A stretch of 64,000 nt of DNA from the NCBI GenBank assembly GCA_045125245.1, contig JBGVNF010000060.1:1-64000 (forward strand). The letters are read 5' to 3'. Numbering within the stretch: position 1 is the stretch's first letter; every line of letters starts with the position of its first letter. This DNA is from SVEL01 sp045125245 (GTDB lineage: Bacteria > Bacillota > Clostridia > Lachnospirales > Lachnospiraceae). Below the pieces are notes generated by a model. It worked only from the letters and a program-made list of their open reading frames with translations. It was not told the DNA's origin and did not search any database. The position numbers were made by a program, and so were the translations under genes. This document shows, piece by piece, positions 7,545 to 15,640 of this stretch.

Positions 7545-8723
7545 ATGAACGAAATTCAGTTAAAGTATGGATGTAACCCAAATCAGAAGCCATCAAGAAT
7601 CTATATGGCAGATGGCAGTGATTTACCTGTAACAGTATTGAACGGTAAGCCAGGATATATCAATTTCCTTGATGCATTCAATGGTTGGCAGCTTGTTAAG
7701 GAGTTAAAGGAGGCTACAGGTCTTCCAGCAGCTACATCTTTCAAGCACGTTTCACCAGCTGGTGCAGCAGTAGGTCTTCCACTTGATGATACACTTGCTA
7801 AGATTTACTGGGTAGATGATTTAGGTGAGTTATCACCACTTGCTTGCGCTTATGCTAGAGCTAGAGGTGCTGATAGAATGTCTTCATTCGGTGATTTTAT
7901 CGCATTATCTGATACATGTGATAAGGATACAGCTATGCTTATTAAGAGAGAGGTTTCTGATGGTGTTATCGCTCCTGGTTACACAGATGAAGCGCTTGCT
8001 ATCTTAAAGGAAAAGAAGAAGGGTAACTACAATGTAATTCAGATTGATCCTTCATACGTTCCAGCAGAGCTTGAGACAAAGCAGGTATATGGTATTTCTT
8101 TCGAGCAGGGAAGAAATGAGCTTGATATCAACGGAGAATTATTATCAAATATCGTTACAGCTAACAAGGAGATTCCAGAGTCAGCTCTTATCGATATGAA
8201 GATTGCTCTTATTACACTTAAGTATACACAGTCTAACTCTGTATGTTATGTAAAGGGTGGACAGGCAATCGGTATCGGTGCTGGTCAGCAGTCAAGAATT
8301 CATTGTACAAGACTTGCTGGACAGAAGGCAGATAACTGGTTCCTTCGTCAGTCACCACAGGTACTTGGACTTCAGTTCGTAGACGGTCTTGGCCGTGCTG
8401 ATAGAGACAATGCTATCGATGTATACATGGGCGATGAGTGTATGGATATCTTAGAGGATGGCGCTTGGGAGAGAATCTTTAAGGTTAAGCCAGCTGTATT
8501 TACAGCAGAAGAGAAGAAGGCTTGGCTTGCTAACAATCAGGATGTAATCTGTGGTTCAGACGCATTCTTCCCATTCTCAGATAATATTGAGAGAGCTAAG
8601 AAGAGTGGTGTTAAGTATATTGCACAGCCAGGTGGCTCAGTAAGAGATGACCTTGTTATTGAGTGTGCTGATAAGTACAACATGGTAATGGCATTTACAG
8701 GAATTAGATTATTCCACCACTAA
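7545..8723 (+). CDS. AICAR formyltransferase (stand-alone PurH-type)
   Basis: Transfers a formyl group from 10-formyl-THF to AICAR giving FAICAR, which PurO then cyclises. At 392 residues it corresponds to the AICARFT half of bifunctional PurH. The Lys-His motif FKHVSPAGAAVG, SFGDFIALSD and the C-terminal QPGGSVRDD and FTGIRLFHH segments are characteristic. The ribosome binding site is AAGGAG. Together with purO and the ZTP riboswitch it forms a unit for the last two steps of IMP synthesis. Confidence 0.95.
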   Translation: MNEIQLKYGCNPNQKPSRIYMADGSDLPVTVLNGKPGYINFLDAFNGWQLVKELKEATGLPAATSFKHVSPAGAAVGLPLDDTLAKIYWVDDLGELSPLACAYARARGADRMSSFGDFIALSDTCDKDTAMLIKREVSDGVIAPGYTDEALAILKEKKKGNYNVIQIDPSYVPAELETKQVYGISFEQGRNELDINGELLSNIVTANKEIPESALIDMKIALITLKYTQSNSVCYVKGGQAIGIGAGQQSRIHCTRLAGQKADNWFLRQSPQVLGLQFVDGLGRADRDNAIDVYMGDECMDILEDGAWERIFKVKPAVFTAEEKKAWLANNQDVICGSDAFFPFSDNIERAKKSGVKYIAQPGGSVRDDLVIECADKYNMVMAFTGIRLFHH

Positions 8724-8938
8724 TTTGTAAGAAAGTTAATAGTATGTGTTAGGCTTGATAATATCCAATAGAGATTGTGCTTAATACAATGTGGGCACCT
8801 TGTTTCTTATTTGAACCGAAAGATTGAATTTTGTTATGAACGAGAAGCAAGGTGTTGTTTATTATAGATTGAGTAAATTCAAGGCAATTGATGATTTTAT
8901 TGAGGAGTTTTGGAATATTATGTAAGGTGAGAAATAAA

Positions 8939-9475
8939 ATGAGGAAGTTTTTTACAAAGAAAAGAAATATTATAGCAATAGTAACAGTAATACTGGTGGT
9001 TATATGCGCAGTAGTTGCTTATAACATATACCCAATAATTTACGGAAAGCTGTATTCTGGGAATCATATCACCCTTGATTTATCTATAAGCTACGAGGAA
9101 AAACAATTGGGAACTGATGATTTCAAGGTGGAGTGTGTTAATCCAGAAGGTGATATTGAAACCATAAGCAGAGAGGGCTATAAATATGCCGTTAAGGGTG
9201 GTGAGTATGGTGAATATAAGTTTGTAGTAACTATAGATGCGAAGATATTTGATGAAGAATATATAGAAGACAATATTGTTATTGAATTAAAGTTTGTAAA
9301 TGCTAATGATTGGTACATTTCAGATAACAATTGTCTTATTGAAATACAGAATATAGATGGCATATTAAACTGTAATTGTAGAATTGATACAGAGTACAAT
9401 GATGGTACATCATCAAATTATTCTAAAGAAAAGCCAATGGAAAATGGAAAAGTAGAATTTTCATGGGGTATATAA
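8939..9475 (+). CDS. Hypothetical single-TM exported protein
   Basis: 178 residues: a basic N-terminus, one membrane segment (about residues 11-31, IIAIVTVILVVICAVVAYNI) and a predicted extracytoplasmic beta-rich domain with two cysteines close together (LNCNC). I do not recognise a family. The ATG at 8939 follows AAGGTGAG; an in-frame ATG at 8888 would add a 17-residue tail ahead of the basic/TM region and is less likely. Confidence 0.7.
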   Translation: MRKFFTKKRNIIAIVTVILVVICAVVAYNIYPIIYGKLYSGNHITLDLSISYEEKQLGTDDFKVECVNPEGDIETISREGYKYAVKGGEYGEYKFVVTIDAKIFDEEYIEDNIVIELKFVNANDWYISDNNCLIEIQNIDGILNCNCRIDTEYNDGTSSNYSKEKPMENGKVEFSWGI

Positions 9476-9598
9476 AAAGCAAGATAGTGTTATTTTTTGA
9501 CATTATAGTGAATGGACAACCGAACATAAAAGTTATATGATTTAAGTATAATAAAGCGCTGAGTTATAATTTTATTTATAGTAATTAGGAGGTCTTTT

Positions 9599-10390
9599 AT
9601 GGTTGAGAAGTTATTTGAAGAATTAAGTGGGATACCAGAAGTTGAAGCGATTGCTCTTGGAGGTTCTAGAGCTGGAGCAAATTTTGATGAGAAGTCAGAT
9701 TATGATGTGTACTTATATTGTACTGGAGATGTAGACATCGAGGTTAGAAGAGATATTCTATCTAAGTATTGCGATGTGATGGAACTTGGAAATCATTTTT
9801 GGGAGTACGAGGACAACTGTGTGTTAAAAAATGGAATCGATATAGACATTCTTTATAGAAACCTAGATGATTTTGTAGAAGATGTGGCATCGGTTGTAGA
9901 AGAATGTCAGGAGAGAAATGGTTATACAACTTGTATGTGGCATAATCTTCGTACATGTAAGGTAATATATGATGAGAATAATAGGTTAACTAAGGCTAAG
10001 AAAAGATTTGATGTGTCTTATCCTGCTGAACTTAAGAAGAATATTGTTGAAAGAAATATGAAGCTTTTGTATAAGGGGTTACCAGCATATAGTGGACAGG
10101 TTCTAAAGGCAGCAGGTAGAGATGATAAGATTAGTGTAATACATAGAAGTGCAGGATTCTTTGAATCGTATTTTGATATTATTTTTGCCATTAATGAGAT
10201 GACTCATCCTGGTGAAAAGAGAATGGTGAGTATATGTGTAAAAGAGTGTAAAATATTGCCTGAAGATTTTGAGAAAAACATAGACGAATATTATGAAAAT
10301 ATGTTTAAAAGCAAAAATGCAATTGAAGGCACATTAGATAAAATTGTCAAAAATTTACAAAAAGTGGTTGACAACTTAAAATTATGGTAG
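9599..10390 (+). CDS. Nucleotidyltransferase-domain protein
   Basis: The N-terminus carries the polymerase-beta-type nucleotidyltransferase signature: GGSRAG about residue 21 and SDYDVYLY about residue 34 with its metal-binding Asp pair, plus the third acidic site in GIDIDILY. The rest is helical (DUF4037-like in general shape). Substrates in this superfamily range from antibiotics to tRNA and proteins, so none is assigned. TAGGAGGTC precedes the ATG. The end of the gene contains the promoter for the following leader RNA. Confidence 0.8.
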   Translation: MVEKLFEELSGIPEVEAIALGGSRAGANFDEKSDYDVYLYCTGDVDIEVRRDILSKYCDVMELGNHFWEYEDNCVLKNGIDIDILYRNLDDFVEDVASVVEECQERNGYTTCMWHNLRTCKVIYDENNRLTKAKKRFDVSYPAELKKNIVERNMKLLYKGLPAYSGQVLKAAGRDDKISVIHRSAGFFESYFDIIFAINEMTHPGEKRMVSICVKECKILPEDFEKNIDEYYENMFKSKNAIEGTLDKIVKNLQKVVDNLKLW

Positions 10391-10396
10391 TACTAT
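10368..10396 (+). promoter_or_regulatory. Promoter of the ABC exporter leader
   Basis: TTGACA (10368-10373), 17-bp spacer, TACTAT (10391-10396), overlapping the 3' end of the nucleotidyltransferase gene. Predicted start near 10403, giving a leader of nearly 300 bases before the ABC genes. Confidence 0.75.
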
Positions 10397-10428
10397 TCTA
10401 AAATATTATTTGAAAAGGAGTGATTGAG

Positions 10429-10482
10429 ATGATTATAACTACACATTCAACAACAAGAAATAAAGGTGTCGCGAACGCATAG
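10429..10482 (+). CDS. Putative leader peptide (17 aa) before the ABC exporter
   Basis: Reads MIITTHSTTRNKGVANA. AAAAGGAGTG lies 8-10 bases before the ATG, a better ribosome binding site than many real genes here. It is followed at once by a 12-bp hairpin (10483-10494 with 10507-10518) and then a strong terminator. Position and signals suggest a translated attenuation leader, not a functional protein. No experimental support. Confidence 0.5.
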   Translation: MIITTHSTTRNKGVANA

Positions 10483-10605
10483 TTTGCAACTGTGATTTTT
10501 TGTATGCACAGTTGTAAACGAATTAGTCGTATATGTCTGTGCAAGAGAATGTAGATATTATAATCATTTTCGATTTATTATCTATAGAATATTTTTATTT
10601 TAATT

Positions 10606-10642
10606 TGCATCGGCATATATTAAAATGTCGATGCATTTTTTT
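10606..10642 (+). terminator. Leader terminator upstream of the ABC exporter
   Basis: TGCATCGGCAT (10606-10616) pairs with ATGTCGATGCA (10625-10635), then seven T. It lies between the promoter and the first ABC gene, so expression of the transporter requires read-through. An upstream TAGATA/TATCTA pairing region (about 10550-10583) could take part in an alternative fold. Confidence 0.85.
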
Positions 10643-10695
10643 GTTATTGTAAAGGGAAGAATGAAAGACAGAAAAGAAAGAAGGCGAAAAGGGAT

Positions 10696-11706
10696 ATGAG
10701 TAATAACAACATGATTGAAGTAAAAAACGTATCAAAAGAATTTAAGAAGATTATAAAGGAACCAGGTCTTAAGGGAAGCGTGAAATCGTTATTCCATAAG
10801 AAGCAGGAAATCGTTAAGGCTGTAGATGATATTTCTTTTACAGTTGAAAAGGGAGAAATTCTTGGATTTATAGGACCTAACGGTGCAGGTAAAAGTACAG
10901 CGATTAAGATGCTTACAGGTATCCTTACACCTACATCTGGTGAGATTATGATAAATGGTCAGATACCATATAAGAACAGAAAGAAGTATGTTAAGGAAAT
11001 CGGTGTAGTATTTGGACAAAGAACTCAGCTTTGGTGGGATTTACCATTGTCAGAGACATTTACAGTTCTTAAAGAGATTTATCAGATTGAGGATAAGGCA
11101 TTTAAGAATAGAATGGATTTCTTAAATCAGGTGCTTGATTTAGAGCCTTTCATAAAGAGTCCAGTTAGAACATTATCATTGGGTCAGAGAATGAGAGCTG
11201 ATATCGCAGCTTCCATGATTCACAATCCTAAGGTGTTGTTCCTTGATGAGCCAACAATTGGTCTTGACGTAGTAGTAAAGGATAATATCAGAAAAGCTAT
11301 TACTGAGATTAATCAGAACGAAAAGACAACTATTATCTTAACAACACATGATATCAGTGATATTGAACTTTTATGTAAGAGAATCGTTATGATTGACAAG
11401 GGCAAGAAGGTATATGATGGTGCCCTTGATAAGATGAAGGAAAAATATGGAAAAATGAGAGAAATTCATATTAATCTTAAGTCAACAGAGGATATGAATA
11501 AGCTTGCATTTGCTGAGAAGTTCGATTTGCTTGAGGATGATTTGGAAGTAAAGCTTGAAGGTAAGAAGGCTACAGTTAAGTTTAATTCTTCAAAGGCTCA
11601 GGTGTCAGATATGCTTTCGTACATACTTGCAACTATTACTGTTAAGGATATCGCAGTAAGCGAGGCTGATATCGAAGAAATTATTAGAAGACTTTACAAG
11701 GGGTGA
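10696..11706 (+). CDS. ABC transporter ATP-binding protein
   Basis: ATPase of an ABC-2 type exporter. Walker A GPNGAGKST (about residue 58), Q-loop GVVFGQRTQLWWD, signature LSLGQRMRADIA, Walker B VLFLDEPTIGLD and switch His in TTHD are all intact. The 336-residue length with a C-terminal extension after the nucleotide-binding domain fits the NatA-like COG4586 group, which is typically encoded with two ABC-2 permeases as here. Substrate unknown. Confidence 0.95.
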   Translation: MSNNNMIEVKNVSKEFKKIIKEPGLKGSVKSLFHKKQEIVKAVDDISFTVEKGEILGFIGPNGAGKSTAIKMLTGILTPTSGEIMINGQIPYKNRKKYVKEIGVVFGQRTQLWWDLPLSETFTVLKEIYQIEDKAFKNRMDFLNQVLDLEPFIKSPVRTLSLGQRMRADIAASMIHNPKVLFLDEPTIGLDVVVKDNIRKAITEINQNEKTTIILTTHDISDIELLCKRIVMIDKGKKVYDGALDKMKEKYGKMREIHINLKSTEDMNKLAFAEKFDLLEDDLEVKLEGKKATVKFNSSKAQVSDMLSYILATITVKDIAVSEADIEEIIRRLYKG

Positions 11707-11712
11707 TGATAA

Positions 11713-12534
11713 ATGTTTGGAAAGATGAGGAAAGTCTATGGCGGTTTCTTTAGAGCGGGAGCTCAGGGCGCTATGGCATACCGACTTAATTTTATGGGCT
11801 TTTTCATAGGTGAATCATTATATTGCTTTGTTATGTATTTCATGTGGAAAGCAGTATTTATGGCATCTGGAGAGAGCACATTTATGGGATTTACATTGGT
11901 AGATATGACAATGTATGTATTTTTATCAAATATCGTAGGATTCTTTACTGGTACAGATTCTACAAGAGCATTGGCTGAAGAGATACGAGATGGAAATATT
12001 ATTATGCGTATGATAAAGCCAGTAAATGTAGATTTAAGCTTACTTGCAAATGAAGTTGGAAATAATGTTGTGTATTTTGCATTTATATTTGCACCTGTTA
12101 TGCTTGGTGTAGAGATTTACAGATATTGTGCGCTAGGATATGTAGCGTTTGACATAGTATCATGTTTGATTTTTATTTTAAGTATGATTCTAAGCTATAT
12201 ATTATCATTTTATCTTAACTTGATATTTGGATATTTGGCATTTTGGCTTATGAACATCTGGGGATTTGATATATTAAAAGGCAGTATAATTAAGTTCTTC
12301 TCGGGAGCAATGATTCCATTGGCATTCTTCCCAGGAATTGTGAGAGATATTTTTGAACTGCTGCCATTTGCGTCAATGGTATATAAACCTACTATGATAT
12401 ATATGGGAAAAATTTCCGGTGTGAATATATTAATTGCACTTGGTGAACAGATTATCTGGATATTAGTATTTTATGGAATAGCTAAGTTATTGTGGCATTT
12501 TGCCCAGAAGAGACTTGCAGTACAGGGAGGTTAA
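11713..12534 (+). CDS. ABC-2 type permease subunit 1
   Basis: About six hydrophobic segments over 273 residues, with the conserved feature of this family LAEEIRDGNIIMRMIKPVN in the first cytoplasmic loop (COG4587-like). It follows the ATPase gene by 6 bases with GGGGTGAT upstream, and should pair with the next gene product as a heterodimeric membrane channel. Confidence 0.9.
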   Translation: MFGKMRKVYGGFFRAGAQGAMAYRLNFMGFFIGESLYCFVMYFMWKAVFMASGESTFMGFTLVDMTMYVFLSNIVGFFTGTDSTRALAEEIRDGNIIMRMIKPVNVDLSLLANEVGNNVVYFAFIFAPVMLGVEIYRYCALGYVAFDIVSCLIFILSMILSYILSFYLNLIFGYLAFWLMNIWGFDILKGSIIKFFSGAMIPLAFFPGIVRDIFELLPFASMVYKPTMIYMGKISGVNILIALGEQIIWILVFYGIAKLLWHFAQKRLAVQGG

Positions 12535-12538
12535 TAAG

Positions 12539-13327
12539 ATGAGATTTTTAAGACTATATAAAACTTTTGTTGTACAGCAGCTTAAACGATTGATGGAGTA
12601 TAGAGTGGATTTCCTTACGGGAGCAGGTAGTTTCCTTATAGGACAAATCACAAATATTGTATTTATCAGTATTATCTTTGCACAGATACCTCAGTTACAA
12701 GGCTTTAAATATTATGAAATAATATTTATCTATGGATTTTCACTTGTTCCTAAGGGACTTGACCACTTATTTACAGATAATCTGTGGAAGGTGGCATGGT
12801 TTATAGTAAGAAAGGGTGATTTTGATAAATATCTTACAAGACCAATCAATCCGCTTGTACATGTAATTATGGAAGCGCTGCAGTTCGACGCATTAGGTGA
12901 GCTTCTTACAGGTATAGTGCTTATGATTATTGCTTCTATGAAGCTTGGAATTAGTTATACTGTTGGAAGTGTATTGCTTATGATTTTAGCATTTATATTT
13001 GGAACAGTAATATACTCTGCTATAAAGATTGCAGGAGCAGCATTAGCCCTTTGGATAAAGTCAAGTGGTAGTATATTGCAGGTGCTTTATATGTCAAGTG
13101 ACTTTGCAAAGTATCCAGTAACAATCTACAATGGCGCCGTTAGAAATATTATTACTTATATATTGCCATTTGCATTTACTGCATACTATCCAGCAAGTTA
13201 TATTTTGCGAGGAAATAATCCATGGTTCTGCTTTGGAGCGGGAACGGTTATAGCTGCAGTGTTGCTTACACTTTCAGTTCTACTTTGGAATAAAGGAATA
13301 AATGCATACGAAAGTGCAGGAAGTTAA
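12539..13327 (+). CDS. ABC-2 type permease subunit 2
   Basis: 262 residues, six predicted membrane segments, with WKVAWFIVRKGDFDKYLTRP matching the equivalent loop of subunit 1 (COG3694/DUF990-like). The ATG at 12539 follows GGGAGG; an upstream in-frame start inside the previous gene is rejected. A terminator 25 bases after the stop ends the operon. Confidence 0.9.
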   Translation: MRFLRLYKTFVVQQLKRLMEYRVDFLTGAGSFLIGQITNIVFISIIFAQIPQLQGFKYYEIIFIYGFSLVPKGLDHLFTDNLWKVAWFIVRKGDFDKYLTRPINPLVHVIMEALQFDALGELLTGIVLMIIASMKLGISYTVGSVLLMILAFIFGTVIYSAIKIAGAALALWIKSSGSILQVLYMSSDFAKYPVTIYNGAVRNIITYILPFAFTAYYPASYILRGNNPWFCFGAGTVIAAVLLTLSVLLWNKGINAYESAGS

Positions 13328-13351
13328 AAGTAAAATTAATTAGAGTGTAAT

Positions 13352-13393
13352 AAAAAAGTAATCAAACTCATATATGAGAAGGGTTACTTTTTT
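13352..13393 (+). terminator. Terminator of the ABC exporter operon
   Basis: Long hairpin AAAAAAGTAA...CTCAT/ATGAG...TTACTTTTTT. Its left arm shares AAAAAGTAATCAAACTCA with the terminator at 14908-14945. Confidence 0.85.
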
Positions 13394-13403
13394 ATATTTA
13401 GCA

Positions 13404-13432
13404 TTGCATAGAAATTAAGGCTTTGCTATAAT
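13404..13432 (+). promoter_or_regulatory. Promoter before the duplicated membrane-protein pair
   Basis: TTGCAT (13404-13409), 17-bp spacer, TATAAT (13427-13432), directly after the terminator. Confidence 0.7.
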
Positions 13433-13479
13433 CAGTATATAAGTTACACAGTTAAAGATTCATTAGGGAGAAGATACAT

Positions 13480-14142
13480 ATGAAAGTTTTAATTGTAATT
13501 ATCGGATTTATACTGATTTGGGGAGGTATAATTTTTCTGTTATTGCTTGCCCATAGAAGAGATAAAAAAGCAAAGATAAAAGCGATAGAAAAATATGCAG
13601 AGGAAAGTATTAATAATATTTCATTTATAAGAATAGATGATGCAAGATATGTTATGTATGGTAGTCATTTTAAGGTAAATAATCCTATTGCTAAAAAGAA
13701 AAAATTATTTAAATGCAAAGGTGATGTATTGGAGGGGTTTGTTCTAAAATGTAGATTTGAACAAGTAGAGGATACAGTTATATATACAGATACTATATTG
13801 GGAACCTATATTGGTTATAATAGATTTGATAAATGGATGGCTGGATTTTTGAGAATTATAGAGAGTATTGTGGCAGGGGTGTCTTTTTATATGCCAATAC
13901 TTTATGAGCAATTTTCCGTGAAGTGGATATTTCATATAATTTATATAGTATTATTTGTAGTTAATTTTGTGCTTACATATTATATTACGTTATTTTTTAG
14001 TAGGAAAGAAATTATGACGATAGTAAGAACTACAGAAGGAGATTATTCAGTGGGAGATATATATGTAGGAGAAACAGTTAGAAAGTTGCTTCCAGAAAAA
14101 ACAAGAGGTGAATTTAGTATAGAACAAGTAAATGGACAATGA
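13480..14142 (+). CDS. Hypothetical membrane protein, paralogue 1
   Basis: 220 residues. One N-terminal membrane segment (residues 2-24), a soluble stretch (about 30-120), two more membrane segments (about 126-168) and a short C-terminal domain with TTEGDYSVGDIYVGETVRKLL. The following gene has the same plan and the matching segments (FKVNNPIAKKKKLFKCKGDV versus YKVKNTTIIKNVPRKFEGRV; TEGDYSVG versus SEGDYIVG), so the two arose by duplication. I do not recognise the family. Confidence 0.75.
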   Translation: MKVLIVIIGFILIWGGIIFLLLLAHRRDKKAKIKAIEKYAEESINNISFIRIDDARYVMYGSHFKVNNPIAKKKKLFKCKGDVLEGFVLKCRFEQVEDTVIYTDTILGTYIGYNRFDKWMAGFLRIIESIVAGVSFYMPILYEQFSVKWIFHIIYIVLFVVNFVLTYYITLFFSRKEIMTIVRTTEGDYSVGDIYVGETVRKLLPEKTRGEFSIEQVNGQ

Positions 14143-14219
14143 TTTGCTGGTTTTAAGATATGAAGAGAGTATTAATCGTATATGTGTTGATACCTAATTA
14201 ATACTAAGAGGAGGTTAAT

Positions 14220-14873
14220 GTGGATATGACTGTTTATAGGATAATATTAGTATTAGACATCATTCTATTCATATGGTTAAGTGTAGGAGATAAGCTTGTT
14301 GAAAGAATAAATATAAGAAAACTTAATAAGTTTTATGATACTAATTCGAAAAGGCTCAAGCTTAAGCGTGTTGATGATTTACATTATAAAATCAAAGGAA
14401 AACATTATAAAGTAAAGAATACTACTATTATAAAAAATGTCCCACGTAAATTTGAGGGAAGAGTGGTAGAGACATATGAACTTGAGGGACCTTTTGTTAA
14501 AGTAAGAAATACTATAATTGATATAGCATCTATTAAAGGGGTGTATGTAGGGTATAATCGTGCTAAAATAAAGAAAAAAGTAACTAGTAAGTATGCGGTG
14601 CTTATGTTGCTTTTGATGGTGTCTACACAATTAATGAAAGGAGAAGTTGTTGAATATACATATATTGGGAGTATTGTATTATTTCTAGGATTTATTTTTT
14701 GTATTATAAATTATAAAGATAGTAGGATTGTATTAGAGGCCTATCCTAATACTATAATTAAGACTAGTGAAGGTGATTACATTGTGGGTTCAGTTATGTT
14801 TTTTGATGAAGTTAAACGAATGTTAGGATATAATGGTATTGAAAAAAAAGATATTTCAAATGTACAATATTAG
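14220..14873 (+). CDS. Hypothetical membrane protein, paralogue 2
   Basis: 217 residues with the same layout as the preceding gene: N-terminal membrane segment, soluble region, two membrane segments (about 125-162) and a C-terminal SEGDYIVGSVMFFDEVKRML segment. The GTG at 14220 is five bases after GAGGAGG; an ATG at 14226 is the alternative. The first half is more basic than in paralogue 1. Function unknown; the pair probably works together or is redundant. Confidence 0.72.
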   Translation: MDMTVYRIILVLDIILFIWLSVGDKLVERINIRKLNKFYDTNSKRLKLKRVDDLHYKIKGKHYKVKNTTIIKNVPRKFEGRVVETYELEGPFVKVRNTIIDIASIKGVYVGYNRAKIKKKVTSKYAVLMLLLMVSTQLMKGEVVEYTYIGSIVLFLGFIFCIINYKDSRIVLEAYPNTIIKTSEGDYIVGSVMFFDEVKRMLGYNGIEKKDISNVQY

Positions 14874-14907
14874 TTATGTTATTATAGTGATGAATAGACA
14901 GAATAAT

Positions 14908-14945
14908 AAAAAGTAATCAAACTCAATGAGTTTGATTACTTTTTT
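14908..14945 (+). terminator. Terminator after the duplicated pair
   Basis: Near-perfect stem AAAAAGTAATCAAACTCA with TGAGTTTGATTACTTTTT. The 18-base left arm repeats that of the terminator at 13352. Confidence 0.9.
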
Positions 14946-14953
14946 ATGGAAAA

Positions 14954-14982
14954 TTGCAATAAAAGAAATTGTTTGGTAAAAT
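14954..14982 (+). promoter_or_regulatory. Promoter of the Glu-rich protein gene
   Basis: TTGCAA (14954-14959), 17-bp spacer, TAAAAT (14977-14982). Its position right after a terminator repeats the arrangement at 13352-13432. Confidence 0.65.
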
Positions 14983-15016
14983 ACTAAATAGTTATAATTT
15001 GATAGGAGTGGGAAAC

Positions 15017-15619
15017 GTGAGAAAGAAAATTTTAGCTGCTATTCTTGCAGCAACTAGGCCTGAATTAATGGGAATTAGAGGTAAAAAATCAGGTGATAAA
15101 AGTTCAATAGATTCTTCTGAAAAAATAGAAAAGCTTATGACAGAAGAAATATTAATAGAAGAAAAATCAGCAGATGAAATTGTAGCGGAGGAAATTGTAA
15201 CGGAGGAAATTGTAACAGAGGAAGTTGAAACGTCAGAAATTGTAGCAGATGAAAGTATAACAGTTGAACCTATAGTAGAAGAAATTACACTTAAGAAAGC
15301 TATTATAGAAGAAAAAAGTATGTATACATATGAGTTTGAAGGCAAATATTGGCTTCGTTATTCGGATTATGGACATAAAGGCTTGTATTTTGATGGTTCA
15401 AAAGCTATTAGTAAAGCGGAGAATCAAGGAGTATTTGTAAAAGATTATTTTGTAGAAGATAATTTAATAAATATTGGCGGTGAAAGTTATTTTTATGAGA
15501 TTGTAAATGGAAAGTTAGGCCTAGCTATGACAAGGGATATGCTGGGTGGCTTTTCATATTATGATGAAGTTGAAAAAGCAGAATATGATAGCATATTTAG
15601 CTATTATTTTAAAATGTAG
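15017..15619 (+). CDS. Hypothetical protein with Glu/Ile/Val repeat region
   Basis: 200 residues from a GTG preceded by AGGAG with 8-base spacing. A short basic N-terminus is followed by a low-complexity acidic region (about residues 40-100) with repeats such as EIVAEEIVTEEIVTEE, then an unrecognised C-terminal domain rich in Tyr (YEFEGKYWLRYSDYGHKGLY). No clear signal peptide is seen. It is 21 bases from the next lipoprotein gene and may share its transcript. Function unknown. Confidence 0.65.
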   Translation: MRKKILAAILAATRPELMGIRGKKSGDKSSIDSSEKIEKLMTEEILIEEKSADEIVAEEIVTEEIVTEEVETSEIVADESITVEPIVEEITLKKAIIEEKSMYTYEFEGKYWLRYSDYGHKGLYFDGSKAISKAENQGVFVKDYFVEDNLINIGGESYFYEIVNGKLGLAMTRDMLGGFSYYDEVEKAEYDSIFSYYFKM

Positions 15620-15640
15620 ATTTGTAAAGGAGTGTTGCCA

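Noticed and set aside
8780..8860. CACCTTG...CAAGGTG inverted repeat after the AICAR formyltransferase gene
   Set aside because: The arms are 45-50 bases apart and no T-tract follows, so it is not a convincing terminator or mobile element end.
14992..15345. 117-aa minus-strand Ser/Ile-rich ORF
   Set aside because: It is the shadow of the GAA/GTA repeat region of the Glu-rich plus-strand gene; the Ser richness comes from the repeat on the other strand.
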